From NCBI GenBank assembly GCA_900557255.1, contig USSA01000002.1:1-47136 (forward strand): 47,136 bases of DNA. Reading direction: 5' to 3'. Position numbers and translations under genes: made by a program. The notes under the pieces are model-generated. The model saw only the letters and a program-made list of their open reading frames with translations, did no database searches and was not told where the DNA came from. This DNA is from an uncultured Prevotella sp. Lineage in GTDB: Bacteria > Bacteroidota > Bacteroidia > Bacteroidales > Bacteroidaceae. Positions within the stretch are counted from its first letter, which is position 1; each line of letters opens with the position of its first letter. This document shows, piece by piece, positions 6,899-15,439 of the stretch.

Positions 6899-9195
6899 GC
6901 TGTTACCTCCTCAATTTTCTTTTGTGCGGCTTTGATGATTGCCTCACCATGTGCGAAAACATCCTCAACCGCTTGGTTGATAACGTCGTCTGATGATGTA
7001 GAATCTTCAATCAGGTCAAAGAGATGGTTCAAAGACTCGTCAGATTGTACCATCATCCACGAGCTTCTTGCGTGGTGAATGGCATCGGACATTTTCTTGC
7101 GGTTCTCCTCTTGGGCTGCATTACGGATACTGCCCAATGTATCAGTCATTTCCTTTACGAAATTCTCCAAAGTTTCTTTTTCATTACCGTAGGTCAGCAA
7201 CATAGAGAAGTCTATTTGTTTTTCTGCTATCTTACCGTTTACACACTTTCTTGCAGTGTTTATTAAATCCTTGTCAGACATCGGCTTGAACAGGCAAGCG
7301 ACAAATCCCGCATCAAGCAGTTCTTGCTCACTCACATTTGGTGCTGCTGTCATAACGACAACAGGAATGGTCTTGGAGTTACGCACGTTCACCATACGCA
7401 TCATTTCCAGAATCTCGATACCGTTCACTTCAGCCATCTTCAAATCCGTTATCAGCAGATCATAAGATTTTTTGCGCATCATATCCAATAAATCCGTGGC
7501 ATTATTACAAGTGTCACATACGATGCCGTTTGATGCAAACGCCTCACGGATGGTACTCAGTTGCACATGGCTATCATCAATGGCAATGACAGTAAACGAA
7601 TCTTGACGTTTCGTTCTATACTGGATTGGTTCCACATTCTGCTTTTCGGCTGCAGCCATAGGAAGACTAATGGTAAAAATACTTCCCAGTCCTTGGTGAC
7701 TGGACACATCGATTTTCCCTTTCATAAGTGAAACGAGGTTCTTGACAATGGAAAGCCCCAAGCCAAATCCCGGTTGGGTGACCGCATTTCCCAATCTTGC
7801 AAATTCCTTGAAGATTTGTTTTTGTTGCTTGTCGTCCAATCCTGTTCCTGTATCCTTAACCATTAGCATGAATACACCATTCTTATAGGTTGTGGACAAT
7901 ACTATCTCACCCTTTCCCGTATATTTGATGGCATTGGAAAGCAGATTGCGTCCTATTGTAAGCACCTTTTCCTTGTCTCCATTGACAACACCATCTGCCT
8001 TATTGTTGACGCTCAATTCCAGTTGTTTCTTCGCAGCAAAGGGCTCATACTCCATCTTTAATTGCTCGGCAATGTCCATCATACGGAAAGGGCGTTCCTT
8101 GACGGTCGCCTTTCCATTCGCTAATTTGGAGTAAACCAAGAAACTGTCTATCATAGAAGTCAAGCCTTTCGATGTGTCAACAATCAAGTCCGCATATCGT
8201 TTGCTTTCATCCGTAGCATCATCAAGTCCGCTAATCTTGCGAGCATAATCCTTGATGGCAGACAAAGGACTGCGCATCTCATGCGTTACTGTCAGCATCA
8301 CCTTTCTTGTTTCTTCCTTGCTCTTACGTGTCTTGAATGCGAATCGCCACACCAATAGGAATAATACAAAAAATACCAATATCAACAATCCTATCATCCC
8401 TATATAATAATAGGTATAATTGCCTTCCAAGTCTGCGATTTGTCGCTCACGAACTTTTATGCCTTTATCCACATTCTCATCAGCTATGCTGATAACTCTT
8501 TGCAACTGCTTATTGATACCTTCATTTCTGTTTCCAAGACTATCCAATATCTCCACTACCTTACGGCTTTGCTGGTGATGTTTAGCAACAACCGTTTGGT
8601 TTAGGTTGGTGAGCATCTTTTCAGTTTGGGTTAAACGGTTGCCTGTTGTTACTCCATTTTCTTTCTTGCCGAACAATCTGCTGAAGAAACCTCGCTTCTT
8701 TGGCTTTGCCTGCTGTGGCATAGCTGAAAGCCTTTTGCTTTCAGTCTTATTCTGCTCTACAATTTTTGGAACTTCTGCGGTCAGCTTTTCTTGAGTGTCA
8801 TTCAATTCCTGCATGGCATCCTTTATATCCAGAAGGAGCTGTTTCTTTTCTGCAAGAAGACGGCAGATTGTATCAGAATCTTCTTTCGGACAAATACCTG
8901 CGATGCCTTGAAGCATACTGTCCACTTCCAATCGAAGCGAATGATACTCATTTACATCTGTTGAGTCCCAATCCGCAACCATTTCACCAAACAGTGACAA
9001 TTCCGTTATGTGCAAGTTTAAGTCATGCACATTCTTTCGCCACTGATGCAGTTCTGCATTTCTACACTCAATCTCCTTTCTGTCGCGCCATTCAAATAGG
9101 CCGATTACAATGGTACATCCTACGATGACGATGGCAGTCATGATGCCTAAAGCCATCCATCTACAGATATGCCCGGTCTGTTCTTTGCGTTCCAT
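6895..9195 (-). CDS. rteA: RteA, membrane hybrid histidine kinase
   Basis: This 766-residue sensor has two membrane segments (about 13-33 and 263-284) flanking a ~230-residue extracytoplasmic helical domain. A HisKA domain follows with H305 (VTHEMRSPLSAIKDYARK). The HATPase domain has N421, DTGTGLD (448-454) and GFGLGLS (476-482). A receiver domain spans about 534-650 (D540-D541, acceptor D584, K637). A C-terminal Hpt domain has H707 in AIHHARSSW as the likely acceptor. The His-Asp-His relay fits phosphotransfer to RteB D53. The gene is first in the rteA-rteB unit, with a possible promoter at 9256-9287. In CTnDOT it follows tetQ; here the upstream neighbour is the end of the T6SS operon. Confidence 0.93.
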   Translation of the reverse strand: MERKEQTGHICRWMALGIMTAIVIVGCTIVIGLFEWRDRKEIECRNAELHQWRKNVHDLNLHITELSLFGEMVADWDSTDVNEYHSLRLEVDSMLQGIAGICPKEDSDTICRLLAEKKQLLLDIKDAMQELNDTQEKLTAEVPKIVEQNKTESKRLSAMPQQAKPKKRGFFSRLFGKKENGVTTGNRLTQTEKMLTNLNQTVVAKHHQQSRKVVEILDSLGNRNEGINKQLQRVISIADENVDKGIKVRERQIADLEGNYTYYYIGMIGLLILVFFVLFLLVWRFAFKTRKSKEETRKVMLTVTHEMRSPLSAIKDYARKISGLDDATDESKRYADLIVDTSKGLTSMIDSFLVYSKLANGKATVKERPFRMMDIAEQLKMEYEPFAAKKQLELSVNNKADGVVNGDKEKVLTIGRNLLSNAIKYTGKGEIVLSTTYKNGVFMLMVKDTGTGLDDKQQKQIFKEFARLGNAVTQPGFGLGLSIVKNLVSLMKGKIDVSSHQGLGSIFTISLPMAAAEKQNVEPIQYRTKRQDSFTVIAIDDSHVQLSTIREAFASNGIVCDTCNNATDLLDMMRKKSYDLLITDLKMAEVNGIEILEMMRMVNVRNSKTIPVVVMTAAPNVSEQELLDAGFVACLFKPMSDKDLINTARKCVNGKIAEKQIDFSMLLTYGNEKETLENFVKEMTDTLGSIRNAAQEENRKKMSDAIHHARSSWMMVQSDESLNHLFDLIEDSTSSDDVINQAVEDVFAHGEAIIKAAQKKIEEVTA

Positions 9196-9255
9196 GTTGT
9201 TTACTTTTTACGTTTCTATTACTTCATTATTGCTTTACACTAACATTTTAATCGG

Positions 9256-9287
9256 CAAAGATAATGGCAGGAAGTATCAAAGACGAA
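9256..9287 (-). promoter_or_regulatory. Possible rteA promoter
   Basis: On the - strand TATCTTTG (9263-9256) fits the Bacteroides -7 box TAnnTTTG exactly. At 20 bp upstream is TTCG (9287-9284), one mismatch from the -33 TTTG; a perfect TTTG (9281-9278) also occurs but only 14 bp away. The rteA start codon is about 60 bp downstream. Confidence 0.35.
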
Positions 9288-9673
9288 TATTTATATATAT
9301 TATAACAACTTTTATGTATTTTCTTGGTGCAAATAGCATATTGTTAGAAAAAATAGTTATTGTTGAATAATAATCATTGACAACAAAGTCAAAAACTAAC
9401 AAAGTGTAGATTATGGAACTCAAATCGAGTAGGAGGAGGAAAATCACGCTAACTCAGGGGATCTTGTAGCACACTCACCATAGCACCCTTTGACAGCGTG
9501 TGTAGCGGATATTTGGTATCGGTACCATCCGACCGCTACAACGGTACCATTGGAGTGATATTTTCAGATGATTTTGTCACAAAAACCCTTGGCAACAGAG
9601 GCTTGTGGGAATTATATTGTAATGGCATATTACCTCATGTCGCTGTTCAGACAAGTCCGTGCCAAAACGCAAA

Positions 9674-9706
9674 AAGGATGGCAAGCATTAAACTCTTGCC
9701 ATCCTT
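9674..9706 (-). terminator. Intrinsic terminator of the T6SS operon
   Basis: A perfect 12-bp stem (AAGGATGGCAAG at 9674-9685 pairs with 9695-9706) has a 9-nt loop. On the - strand it is followed by a T-run (cctttttgcgtttt). It lies 25 bp beyond the stop of the PP2C gene, the last gene of the ~37-kb unit, and ahead of the separate rteA unit. Confidence 0.87.
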
Positions 9707-9730
9707 CATAAAATGTGTCAATTGAATGTT

Positions 9731-10603
9731 TTATAGTTTTGCTAAAAACTTTTTGATTTTCCCTTTTAACCCAACCCTACATTTTGTACTATTCAAAGGT
9801 AGTGTTGCACACAATACAATACTAATATTATCTTGTCCACCTGTATCAAGTGCATTTTTCAATAATGCTTTTTGGCACAGTTCCATATTCTTATAGTTTC
9901 TATACATCGTTTTCTCAATCAAGGAGTCTTTACAATACCCACACAAACCGTCAGAACAGAGCAAGAAAATATCCCCCTCGCAAATCTTATAAGTGAGAAT
10001 CTCAGGCTCTGGATCTGCATCAACATCTCCCAAGCATCTGGTTATAATATTATTGTCGGGATGGTTAAATGCTTCTTCACATTTAATCTCACCTTTGTCA
10101 ATCAACTCTTGCACCAAAGAATGATCCTTGGTTAGCAATCGAAGTCCACTATTAGGATTAAAACAATAACATCTGCTATCACCACACCACGCTATATATA
10201 CATATCCATTTAATATCCATGCCAGCACTATTGTCGTTCCAAGACCTATAGAATCAGGCGAATGGGTAACATATTCAAGTATAGCTTGATTTGCTTTCAC
10301 AATGCTTTTTTTTAGAAAAGAGTATATGCTCTCTTTTGTCATATTTTGCATTATGTATCCATCTTTTCCAAGTGAATCTTTAATACTTTGTATTGCCAAA
10401 TTTGATGCTATTTCACCGGCATTGGCACCTCCCATACCATCTGCAACTACGAATACAGCTCCTTCGGTAGGTAGTGGAATATAATCATTTGTGGAACTTT
10501 GATTCCACAAATGATTTTTCAAATCAAAGCAAAAACCCACAGCATCTTCATTGTTTGTACGCTCTATACCTATATCGCATACAGAACTAACATTTATCTT
10601 CAT
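9731..10603 (-). CDS. PP2C-family (PPM) Ser/Thr protein phosphatase, PppA-like
   Basis: This cytoplasmic 290-residue phosphatase keeps the metal-binding residues of the PPM family: E19-D20 (RTNNED), D55-G56 (VVADGMGG), D218 (CSDGLCG) and D258 (GGQDNIS). I start at the ATG at 10603, 10 bp after the stop of the preceding gene; a longer frame to 10810 lies wholly inside that gene and gives an unrelated Lys-rich extension. There is no signal peptide or membrane segment. In Pseudomonas-type T6SS regulation PppA reverses phosphorylation by the kinase PpkA. With two transmembrane kinases in the same operon and an FHA domain on the RING protein, the same opposing role is the natural inference. It is the last gene of the operon. 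Confidence 0.92.
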   Translation of the reverse strand: MKINVSSVCDIGIERTNNEDAVGFCFDLKNHLWNQSSTNDYIPLPTEGAVFVVADGMGGANAGEIASNLAIQSIKDSLGKDGYIMQNMTKESIYSFLKKSIVKANQAILEYVTHSPDSIGLGTTIVLAWILNGYVYIAWCGDSRCYCFNPNSGLRLLTKDHSLVQELIDKGEIKCEEAFNHPDNNIITRCLGDVDADPEPEILTYKICEGDIFLLCSDGLCGYCKDSLIEKTMYRNYKNMELCQKALLKNALDTGGQDNISIVLCATLPLNSTKCRVGLKGKIKKFLAKL

Positions 10604-10613
10604 AGCAACTTTA

Positions 10614-12398
10614 TTACATAATGACTCGTGGTCTGCTTTCGCTTTCAATGACACGTTTCGGAGTTCTTTCCTTTTTCTTGATAGTAACTTTCTCCTTTTC
10701 TGCTGGCTTGTTTTTACTTCTTGCAACAGGTTTATGATATTCAACTTCAAATGGGAAAGATGCTGGTGGACATCCTTGTTCCAAAATTTGAACAACAATA
10801 TTGTTGACACCTTCCCTTAATGAATGAACCTTGCATTTATGGCGAACCTCTGACATTTTTTCATACTCATAAGTAAGCGAATCTGTAAGTATGTTCACCG
10901 TCGTTGGATATACACCGTCACTTGCTATTCTTTCTGCATTAATATTGAAAACAAAAGAAACCGCTCCATTCTCCAACGCTGTTTGTGAATCATCTATATC
11001 CACAACAAAATACTTATAATGCCATGCGTTTACTTTGAATGGTATTGTGGAAGATTTTATCCCTTCATATAATATCGTAACAGGATATTCTATCGTTGTT
11101 AGTTCATCAGGCAAATCTGCCGGAATGTTAAGAACACAGTTGTATTGAACATAATTTCCACTTTCTGTATTCTTACTTTCCTTAGATGTCTTATCAATAT
11201 CACATCCTGTTTGATTATTGATTTCTATATTTACCTTATTTGCATTTAGGAATGTTGGGAAGTCAGCACGAATATTAGTTTCAAATTTTTGATGTCTGAA
11301 GGCTATATCATCGCCTTTGTTCATTTTCAATTTAAAAGTCTCATCCTTTAGAATTTCCAACATTCCCACCTTTCCTTTTATCTTTACTAATACCTTGTTG
11401 TCAAAGCAAGAAATGACCTCTTCAAATTGTGGTGGTAGAATTTCTTTTCCATTATTCCAATATAGACCTATCAAACCACCTTCCTTGGATATTTTCAATT
11501 CCGAATTTCGTAATTTTGTTTCTTCCTTTATATTCTTATAGTAGTGTTCCACATCATTTCTCTTAATGTACTGAGGGCGTTTCATTATGTCAAATACGAT
11601 AGACACGACATCGCTTTTTCCACATTTTGCAGTTAAAGTATATGTGGAGTCTACATTCTGCAAAAAGCATTGACTAATATCGGATGTTATCTTAGCCTGT
11701 TCTTTAAGGTTAGGAGATTGTACATCTTTTATCATGACTGGAGTCAACTTCTTTTCTTTGGTATTATAGAAATAAACTCTCTGTTTTATTACAGTTATGG
11801 CAATATCCTCGTCGTTAACAGACGAAACAAATTGTATGTCATCTGTATCAAATTCTTTCCCTTGGAAAGAAAATTTACAAGGTTTTCCATTGTTGTCTAT
11901 AAGCAAATGCACAATATCCTTTTTCTTTTCCATATTCAAGTATGTGTCACAAGCTGCATAGCCATTATAATAAGGATAAGCACTTGCATAACTTCCAGAC
12001 AGGATTACTCCATTTGAGTCTATATACTTATAATCATCCCCCTGCAAGACAAGAAGTTTCCCATTAGAGTAATATGGGAAGGCATAAGCAACACTGCATC
12101 CACTGACATTTACAGACTCTCCATTTTCTTTATATATAGTGGTGATAGAAGCTGTACCACGTTTTAAAGCCAGTGACAATCCTTCCTTAAAAGGAAATAA
12201 ATCGTCTTTTGAAGTTATAAGTCTCTTACCTGAAAATGTCCACACAGTTTTTATGTCGGCAGAATCTGTCATTATCGCATCAATTCCGCTGACCAATGAG
12301 ATTTTATCATATAAAGGAGGTATTAACCATTTTGCTATTTGTGCATCTGAGCTGATATAGCCACAAAAAAGCATAAAAAAAAGTAATAATCTTTTCAT
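10614..12398 (-). CDS. Secreted WG-repeat-like protein of the T6SS operon
   Basis: This 594-residue protein has a signal peptide (MKRLLLFFMLFCGYISSDA). The N-terminal part contains WG/KWG-like repeats, seen best as AKWLIPPLYDKI and GLYWNNGKEILPPQFEEVISCFDNKVLVKIKGKVG. A middle β-rich region with Ig-like character (about 390-540) follows. The C-terminal tail is very basic (KNKPAEKEKVTIKKKERTPKR). It probably sits in the periplasm or on the outer-membrane side. WG-repeat proteins are often scaffolds; no enzymatic motif is visible. It lies between a kinase gene (13 nt gap) and the phosphatase gene (10 nt gap). Its tail could contact peptidoglycan or the membrane, but that is speculation. Confidence 0.7.
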   Translation of the reverse strand: MKRLLLFFMLFCGYISSDAQIAKWLIPPLYDKISLVSGIDAIMTDSADIKTVWTFSGKRLITSKDDLFPFKEGLSLALKRGTASITTIYKENGESVNVSGCSVAYAFPYYSNGKLLVLQGDDYKYIDSNGVILSGSYASAYPYYNGYAACDTYLNMEKKKDIVHLLIDNNGKPCKFSFQGKEFDTDDIQFVSSVNDEDIAITVIKQRVYFYNTKEKKLTPVMIKDVQSPNLKEQAKITSDISQCFLQNVDSTYTLTAKCGKSDVVSIVFDIMKRPQYIKRNDVEHYYKNIKEETKLRNSELKISKEGGLIGLYWNNGKEILPPQFEEVISCFDNKVLVKIKGKVGMLEILKDETFKLKMNKGDDIAFRHQKFETNIRADFPTFLNANKVNIEINNQTGCDIDKTSKESKNTESGNYVQYNCVLNIPADLPDELTTIEYPVTILYEGIKSSTIPFKVNAWHYKYFVVDIDDSQTALENGAVSFVFNINAERIASDGVYPTTVNILTDSLTYEYEKMSEVRHKCKVHSLREGVNNIVVQILEQGCPPASFPFEVEYHKPVARSKNKPAEKEKVTIKKKERTPKRVIESESRPRVIM

Positions 12399-12411
12399 AT
12401 TTCTGGATTTA

Positions 12412-13881
12412 TTATTTAAAAGTCTCGAGTGATTGTTTTATCTTGAAAAGAAGGGTAGTGTCATTTGACTGCTCAGCCCATTTTTTTGATTGTTCCAAAT
12501 ATTTTTTCCCTTTAGCCATGTTAGGCTTGATTATTTGATTAGGATTTACATAATAGCAAGCAAGTCTATATGCCGCTTGTGCATTTATTTCTGCAAAAGT
12601 TGAATCATTCAATTCTAATATTTTAGAGAACAAAGCTAATGCTTCATTGCTATATCTGTCAATCTTTGGTAAGTATAAGCCGTCTTTCTCGTTGTTAAAG
12701 ACTTCTATGCCCAACACTTTCTTTCTTTTTAGCGATTCATCCTCAATGTACCATCCATAAGTGTATGCCATTTGGTAAATTGCTGGTATATATCGCTGAT
12801 TACTTAAACTATCCATCAATGATATGCCACGTTTTACAATAGTAGCATTATCACTTTTCATATATGCTAAAGCATCATCATACACTTTTTCTACAGGTAT
12901 TTGAGGTGTTTCTGTTGGCTTTGAGGGAAGTATAAAAAACAGCATGCAAATTATAAAAACTCCAATGCCTCCTAAAAACCAAATGAGTTTACGTTTTGAT
13001 TTTATGGGGTAATGTTTTGCTAATGCTGCTTCTTTTATGGAATTAGCAGAAGGACGATTTTCTGGTTCAAGTGATAAACAATCGGTTATCAAACGTTGGA
13101 TATCCGATGGTATGTTATTGTTCTGTGGAGGTAGAGCATGATTTTCCATTTGAAACCTGCCTCCTTCTTCTCCAAATGGGACATTGCCAGTAAGAATTTC
13201 ATATAATGTTGCACCGAATGCCCATATATCGCTTTGGCACATTGGCTCTGCACCCTCTTGAAATCTTTCAGGAGCCATGTAAGCCATCGTTCCGCTATTA
13301 CCGTCGTCATAATAGTAGTTGTGAGTACCGTCGTGTTTTGAACTGATACCAAAATCCGTGATGGCGTAATCCTTCGAATTATCTATAAGGATATTCGCTG
13401 GTTTTATGTCTTGATGGATGATGCTTGGCTCATTTGTATGCAATCTGTTTAATCCTGATGAAACATCAAAGATGAATTTCCAAATATCATCTAAAGAGAG
13501 TTTTTTGCCAATAAGCTGCTCTGACGATCCATATTTACAGTAAGGTAAAACCAAATATGGAATTCCCTCATATATAGAGAAATTTGTTGGCTGAAGTAGA
13601 TTTTCATGGCGACACTCATAGACTATTTTATATTCGTCTCGAAATCGTTGTTCACCATCAATATCCAAGGCGTTCTTTGGACGATAAATCTTTATCGCCA
13701 CAAGCATTCCAGTGTCTTGGTCTATCAATTTTTCGTCCTCGTCAACAGATACATCTACTGTGTTTACGTCTATTGCCAACCATACATCAGCAGTACCGCC
13801 ATCGGTACTTAATGGACGTAATAATTGGTAGTGTCCATCGAAAAGTTTATTTGATTTTGTAAAAGCCGTAATATCCATCAT
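12412..13881 (-). CDS. Transmembrane Ser/Thr protein kinase 1 (PpkA-type) with Sel1/TPR-like outer domain
   Basis: This 489-residue Hanks-type kinase has its catalytic domain at about 18-290: a glycine-loop region (STDGGTADVW), K64 (VAIKIYRPK), HQDIKPAN with D158, D176 in DFG, and an APE motif at 203-205. HQD replaces the common HRD, so it is a non-RD kinase. One membrane helix (about 299-318) leads to a ~170-residue outer domain of Sel1/TPR-like helices (AIYQMAYTYGWY, AAYRLACYYVNP). The kinase is cytoplasmic and the helical domain should sense something in the periplasm. It is paralogous to the kinase at 17365-18693 but with a different outer domain. Likely substrates, by analogy with T6SS threonine-phosphorylation pathways, are T6SS regulatory proteins read by the FHA domain. 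Confidence 0.9.
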   Translation of the reverse strand: MMDITAFTKSNKLFDGHYQLLRPLSTDGGTADVWLAIDVNTVDVSVDEDEKLIDQDTGMLVAIKIYRPKNALDIDGEQRFRDEYKIVYECRHENLLQPTNFSIYEGIPYLVLPYCKYGSSEQLIGKKLSLDDIWKFIFDVSSGLNRLHTNEPSIIHQDIKPANILIDNSKDYAITDFGISSKHDGTHNYYYDDGNSGTMAYMAPERFQEGAEPMCQSDIWAFGATLYEILTGNVPFGEEGGRFQMENHALPPQNNNIPSDIQRLITDCLSLEPENRPSANSIKEAALAKHYPIKSKRKLIWFLGGIGVFIICMLFFILPSKPTETPQIPVEKVYDDALAYMKSDNATIVKRGISLMDSLSNQRYIPAIYQMAYTYGWYIEDESLKRKKVLGIEVFNNEKDGLYLPKIDRYSNEALALFSKILELNDSTFAEINAQAAYRLACYYVNPNQIIKPNMAKGKKYLEQSKKWAEQSNDTTLLFKIKQSLETFK

Positions 13882-13901
13882 AAATATACATGAGTATCGA
13901 C

Positions 13902-13939
13902 GAGAAACACCTCCTTATCCGTTCAAGGAGGTGTCTCTC
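13902..13939 (-). other. Intercistronic stem-loop before kinase 1
   Basis: ACACCTCCTT (13907-13916) pairs with AAGGAGGTGT (13925-13934) around an 8-nt loop; after one mismatch four more pairs extend the stem. It fills most of the 67-bp gap between the lipoprotein gene and kinase 1. The T-tract after it on the - strand is weak (tttctcg), so partial termination or mRNA processing is more likely than a full stop. Confidence 0.5.
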
Positions 13940-13948
13940 CCTTAATAC

Positions 13949-15412
13949 CTATTTCATTTTTGACAATTTAAACTTAGTAATCTTTGCACTTGTTGGTGCT
14001 TCATTCTTATAGTACCAAATTTGGTTATATTCCAAGTTGTATTCTATTGCAAGTTTACCGTCTGATGTCAAGTATATCCTATTTGTATCACTACTTGCAT
14101 TTTCCATAAATAGATATTTATTATTAAGATATTTTGTTATTTCGTCCTGTTTCTCAGTATCTTTAACCGATGCAATAATTAGCAATGAGGTCTGGGAATA
14201 ATTCGTGAAATCCCACGTGTAATAGAAAGCAACCATTCCTAAATATTTATCATCAAGACCATAAGTAATGTATGCATCGGTATTTTTATACGGAGTTCCA
14301 TGCATTAAAGAAAGAATCTCGTCTTTTGTTTTTCCTAAAAGTGGACTATAATCAGTGAAAAGGTCATGATTTATGGTAACAACAACCAACTGACGTGAAT
14401 CTGGATACCAAATGATTCCTGCTGTTGCTTTGGCATAGGTATCTGCATTGATATAAGCATATTGTTTTTCTGTTGTACCTTTCTCGTAAACATAATATGC
14501 GGAATTAAGATATTCTTTCATCTCTGCATTTGTAAATGATGGAGATTCTTTTGCTACAACAGAAACAGCTTTGACGGAATTGGTCCATGTATCAAAATTA
14601 AAAACAAGATACCCAAAATCTCCATCGCTTAATAAATACATAATTTGCTTATCTGTATCTGAGTATGGAGATTTTCCAAATTGCTCATATATTTCCTCTC
14701 GCGTTTTGCCAAGAAACTCGCAGTAATCATATGGTAAAATTCCTGCTACATTGACTTCTAATACAGCAGTTCCTTCGGTTGTTATAACGTCAATGTATGT
14801 GCGACCACCAGACATCGCTTTAATTTCTCCTGTTTTAGAATCAACTTCAGCAATCTTACTATTGTGTGATGAAAATTCTACAATATGAGGATGTGCCATC
14901 TCACCATTATTGATGTTCTTATATGTTGTGATTGTATCAGGAATTAGTTCTTCATAATTTGGCTTCATAGTCTCTCCACTCTTAATATTTACTTCAAGCA
15001 AAAGTTTTCCATAAGTGAATTCAAGACCTGATGTATTGTTTTTCACAGAAAGACTTAGATTTGATATAGACGTTATACTCCAATCCAAGTTCATCAATGT
15101 CCCTGAACTCAACTTATACTGTCCTGTTATGTTTCCATTCTTATCTAAAGAATACTTTCCGTTCAGTTCCTCAGAAATCTGATAAATAGAATTATCATAG
15201 TAAGAGGTATAAAAAATACCACTCTCTCTAAATTCTGTTTTTTCCCAGCTTTGCTCCGATGGTTTATCATAAATCCATGTTGAAGACAAAAGTTTCAGAA
15301 CAGGTTGTGCTGTCCATTGTTTGTTGTTTTGAATTGGTTCATCATCATTGTTACTGCACGAGATGAAGAACAATGTACTCAATACCATTGTTAAAAATAG
15401 AATCTTTTTCAT
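13949..15412 (-). CDS. Lipoprotein with BIG-like domain and two tandem repeats
   Basis: This 487-residue protein has a lipoprotein signal with the lipobox FISC (Cys19), followed by SNNDDEP, an acidic stretch like the Bacteroidetes surface-export signal. A bacterial Ig-like (BIG_2) domain lies around 155-225 (SGGRTYIDVITTEGTAVLEVNVA). Two homologous ~120-residue units follow, each opening with a similar motif (EFLGKTREEIYEQFG and PLLGKTKDEILSLMHG). It is probably anchored in the outer membrane. It lies directly downstream of the BACON outer-membrane protein gene (27 nt gap) and may be its partner. Whether it serves the T6SS envelope complex, as TssQ (a lipoprotein) does elsewhere, cannot be judged; it is much larger than a typical TssQ. 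Confidence 0.75.
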   Translation of the reverse strand: MKKILFLTMVLSTLFFISCSNNDDEPIQNNKQWTAQPVLKLLSSTWIYDKPSEQSWEKTEFRESGIFYTSYYDNSIYQISEELNGKYSLDKNGNITGQYKLSSGTLMNLDWSITSISNLSLSVKNNTSGLEFTYGKLLLEVNIKSGETMKPNYEELIPDTITTYKNINNGEMAHPHIVEFSSHNSKIAEVDSKTGEIKAMSGGRTYIDVITTEGTAVLEVNVAGILPYDYCEFLGKTREEIYEQFGKSPYSDTDKQIMYLLSDGDFGYLVFNFDTWTNSVKAVSVVAKESPSFTNAEMKEYLNSAYYVYEKGTTEKQYAYINADTYAKATAGIIWYPDSRQLVVVTINHDLFTDYSPLLGKTKDEILSLMHGTPYKNTDAYITYGLDDKYLGMVAFYYTWDFTNYSQTSLLIIASVKDTEKQDEITKYLNNKYLFMENASSDTNRIYLTSDGKLAIEYNLEYNQIWYYKNEAPTSAKITKFKLSKMK

Positions 15413-15439
15413 TTCTTGTTTTTTATTAGTTAGTGATGT

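Larger units (their letters stand above)
9196..9730. other. Intergenic region between the T6SS operon end and rteA
   Basis: This 535-bp stretch is the longest in the window without a supported gene. It contains a possible rteA promoter (9256-9287), an AT-rich block (about 9280-9370), a symmetric inverted repeat at 9501-9540 and the T6SS operon terminator at 9674-9706. A 75-codon + strand frame at 9498-9725 runs through the inverted repeat and terminator and has no recognisable domain; I do not call it a gene. There is no trace of tetQ. Confidence 0.7.

Noticed and set aside
1..9195. tetQ or another antibiotic resistance gene with the rte genes
   Set aside because: No such gene is present near rteA-rteB-rteC in this window.
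9498..9725. 75-codon + strand frame in the intergenic region
   Set aside because: It runs through the inverted repeat and the operon terminator and shows no domain or convincing start signal.
10604..10810. N-terminal extension of the PP2C gene
   Set aside because: It lies inside the 3' end of the WG-repeat-like gene and gives a Lys-rich tail unrelated to PP2C; the ATG at 10603 gives the standard start.
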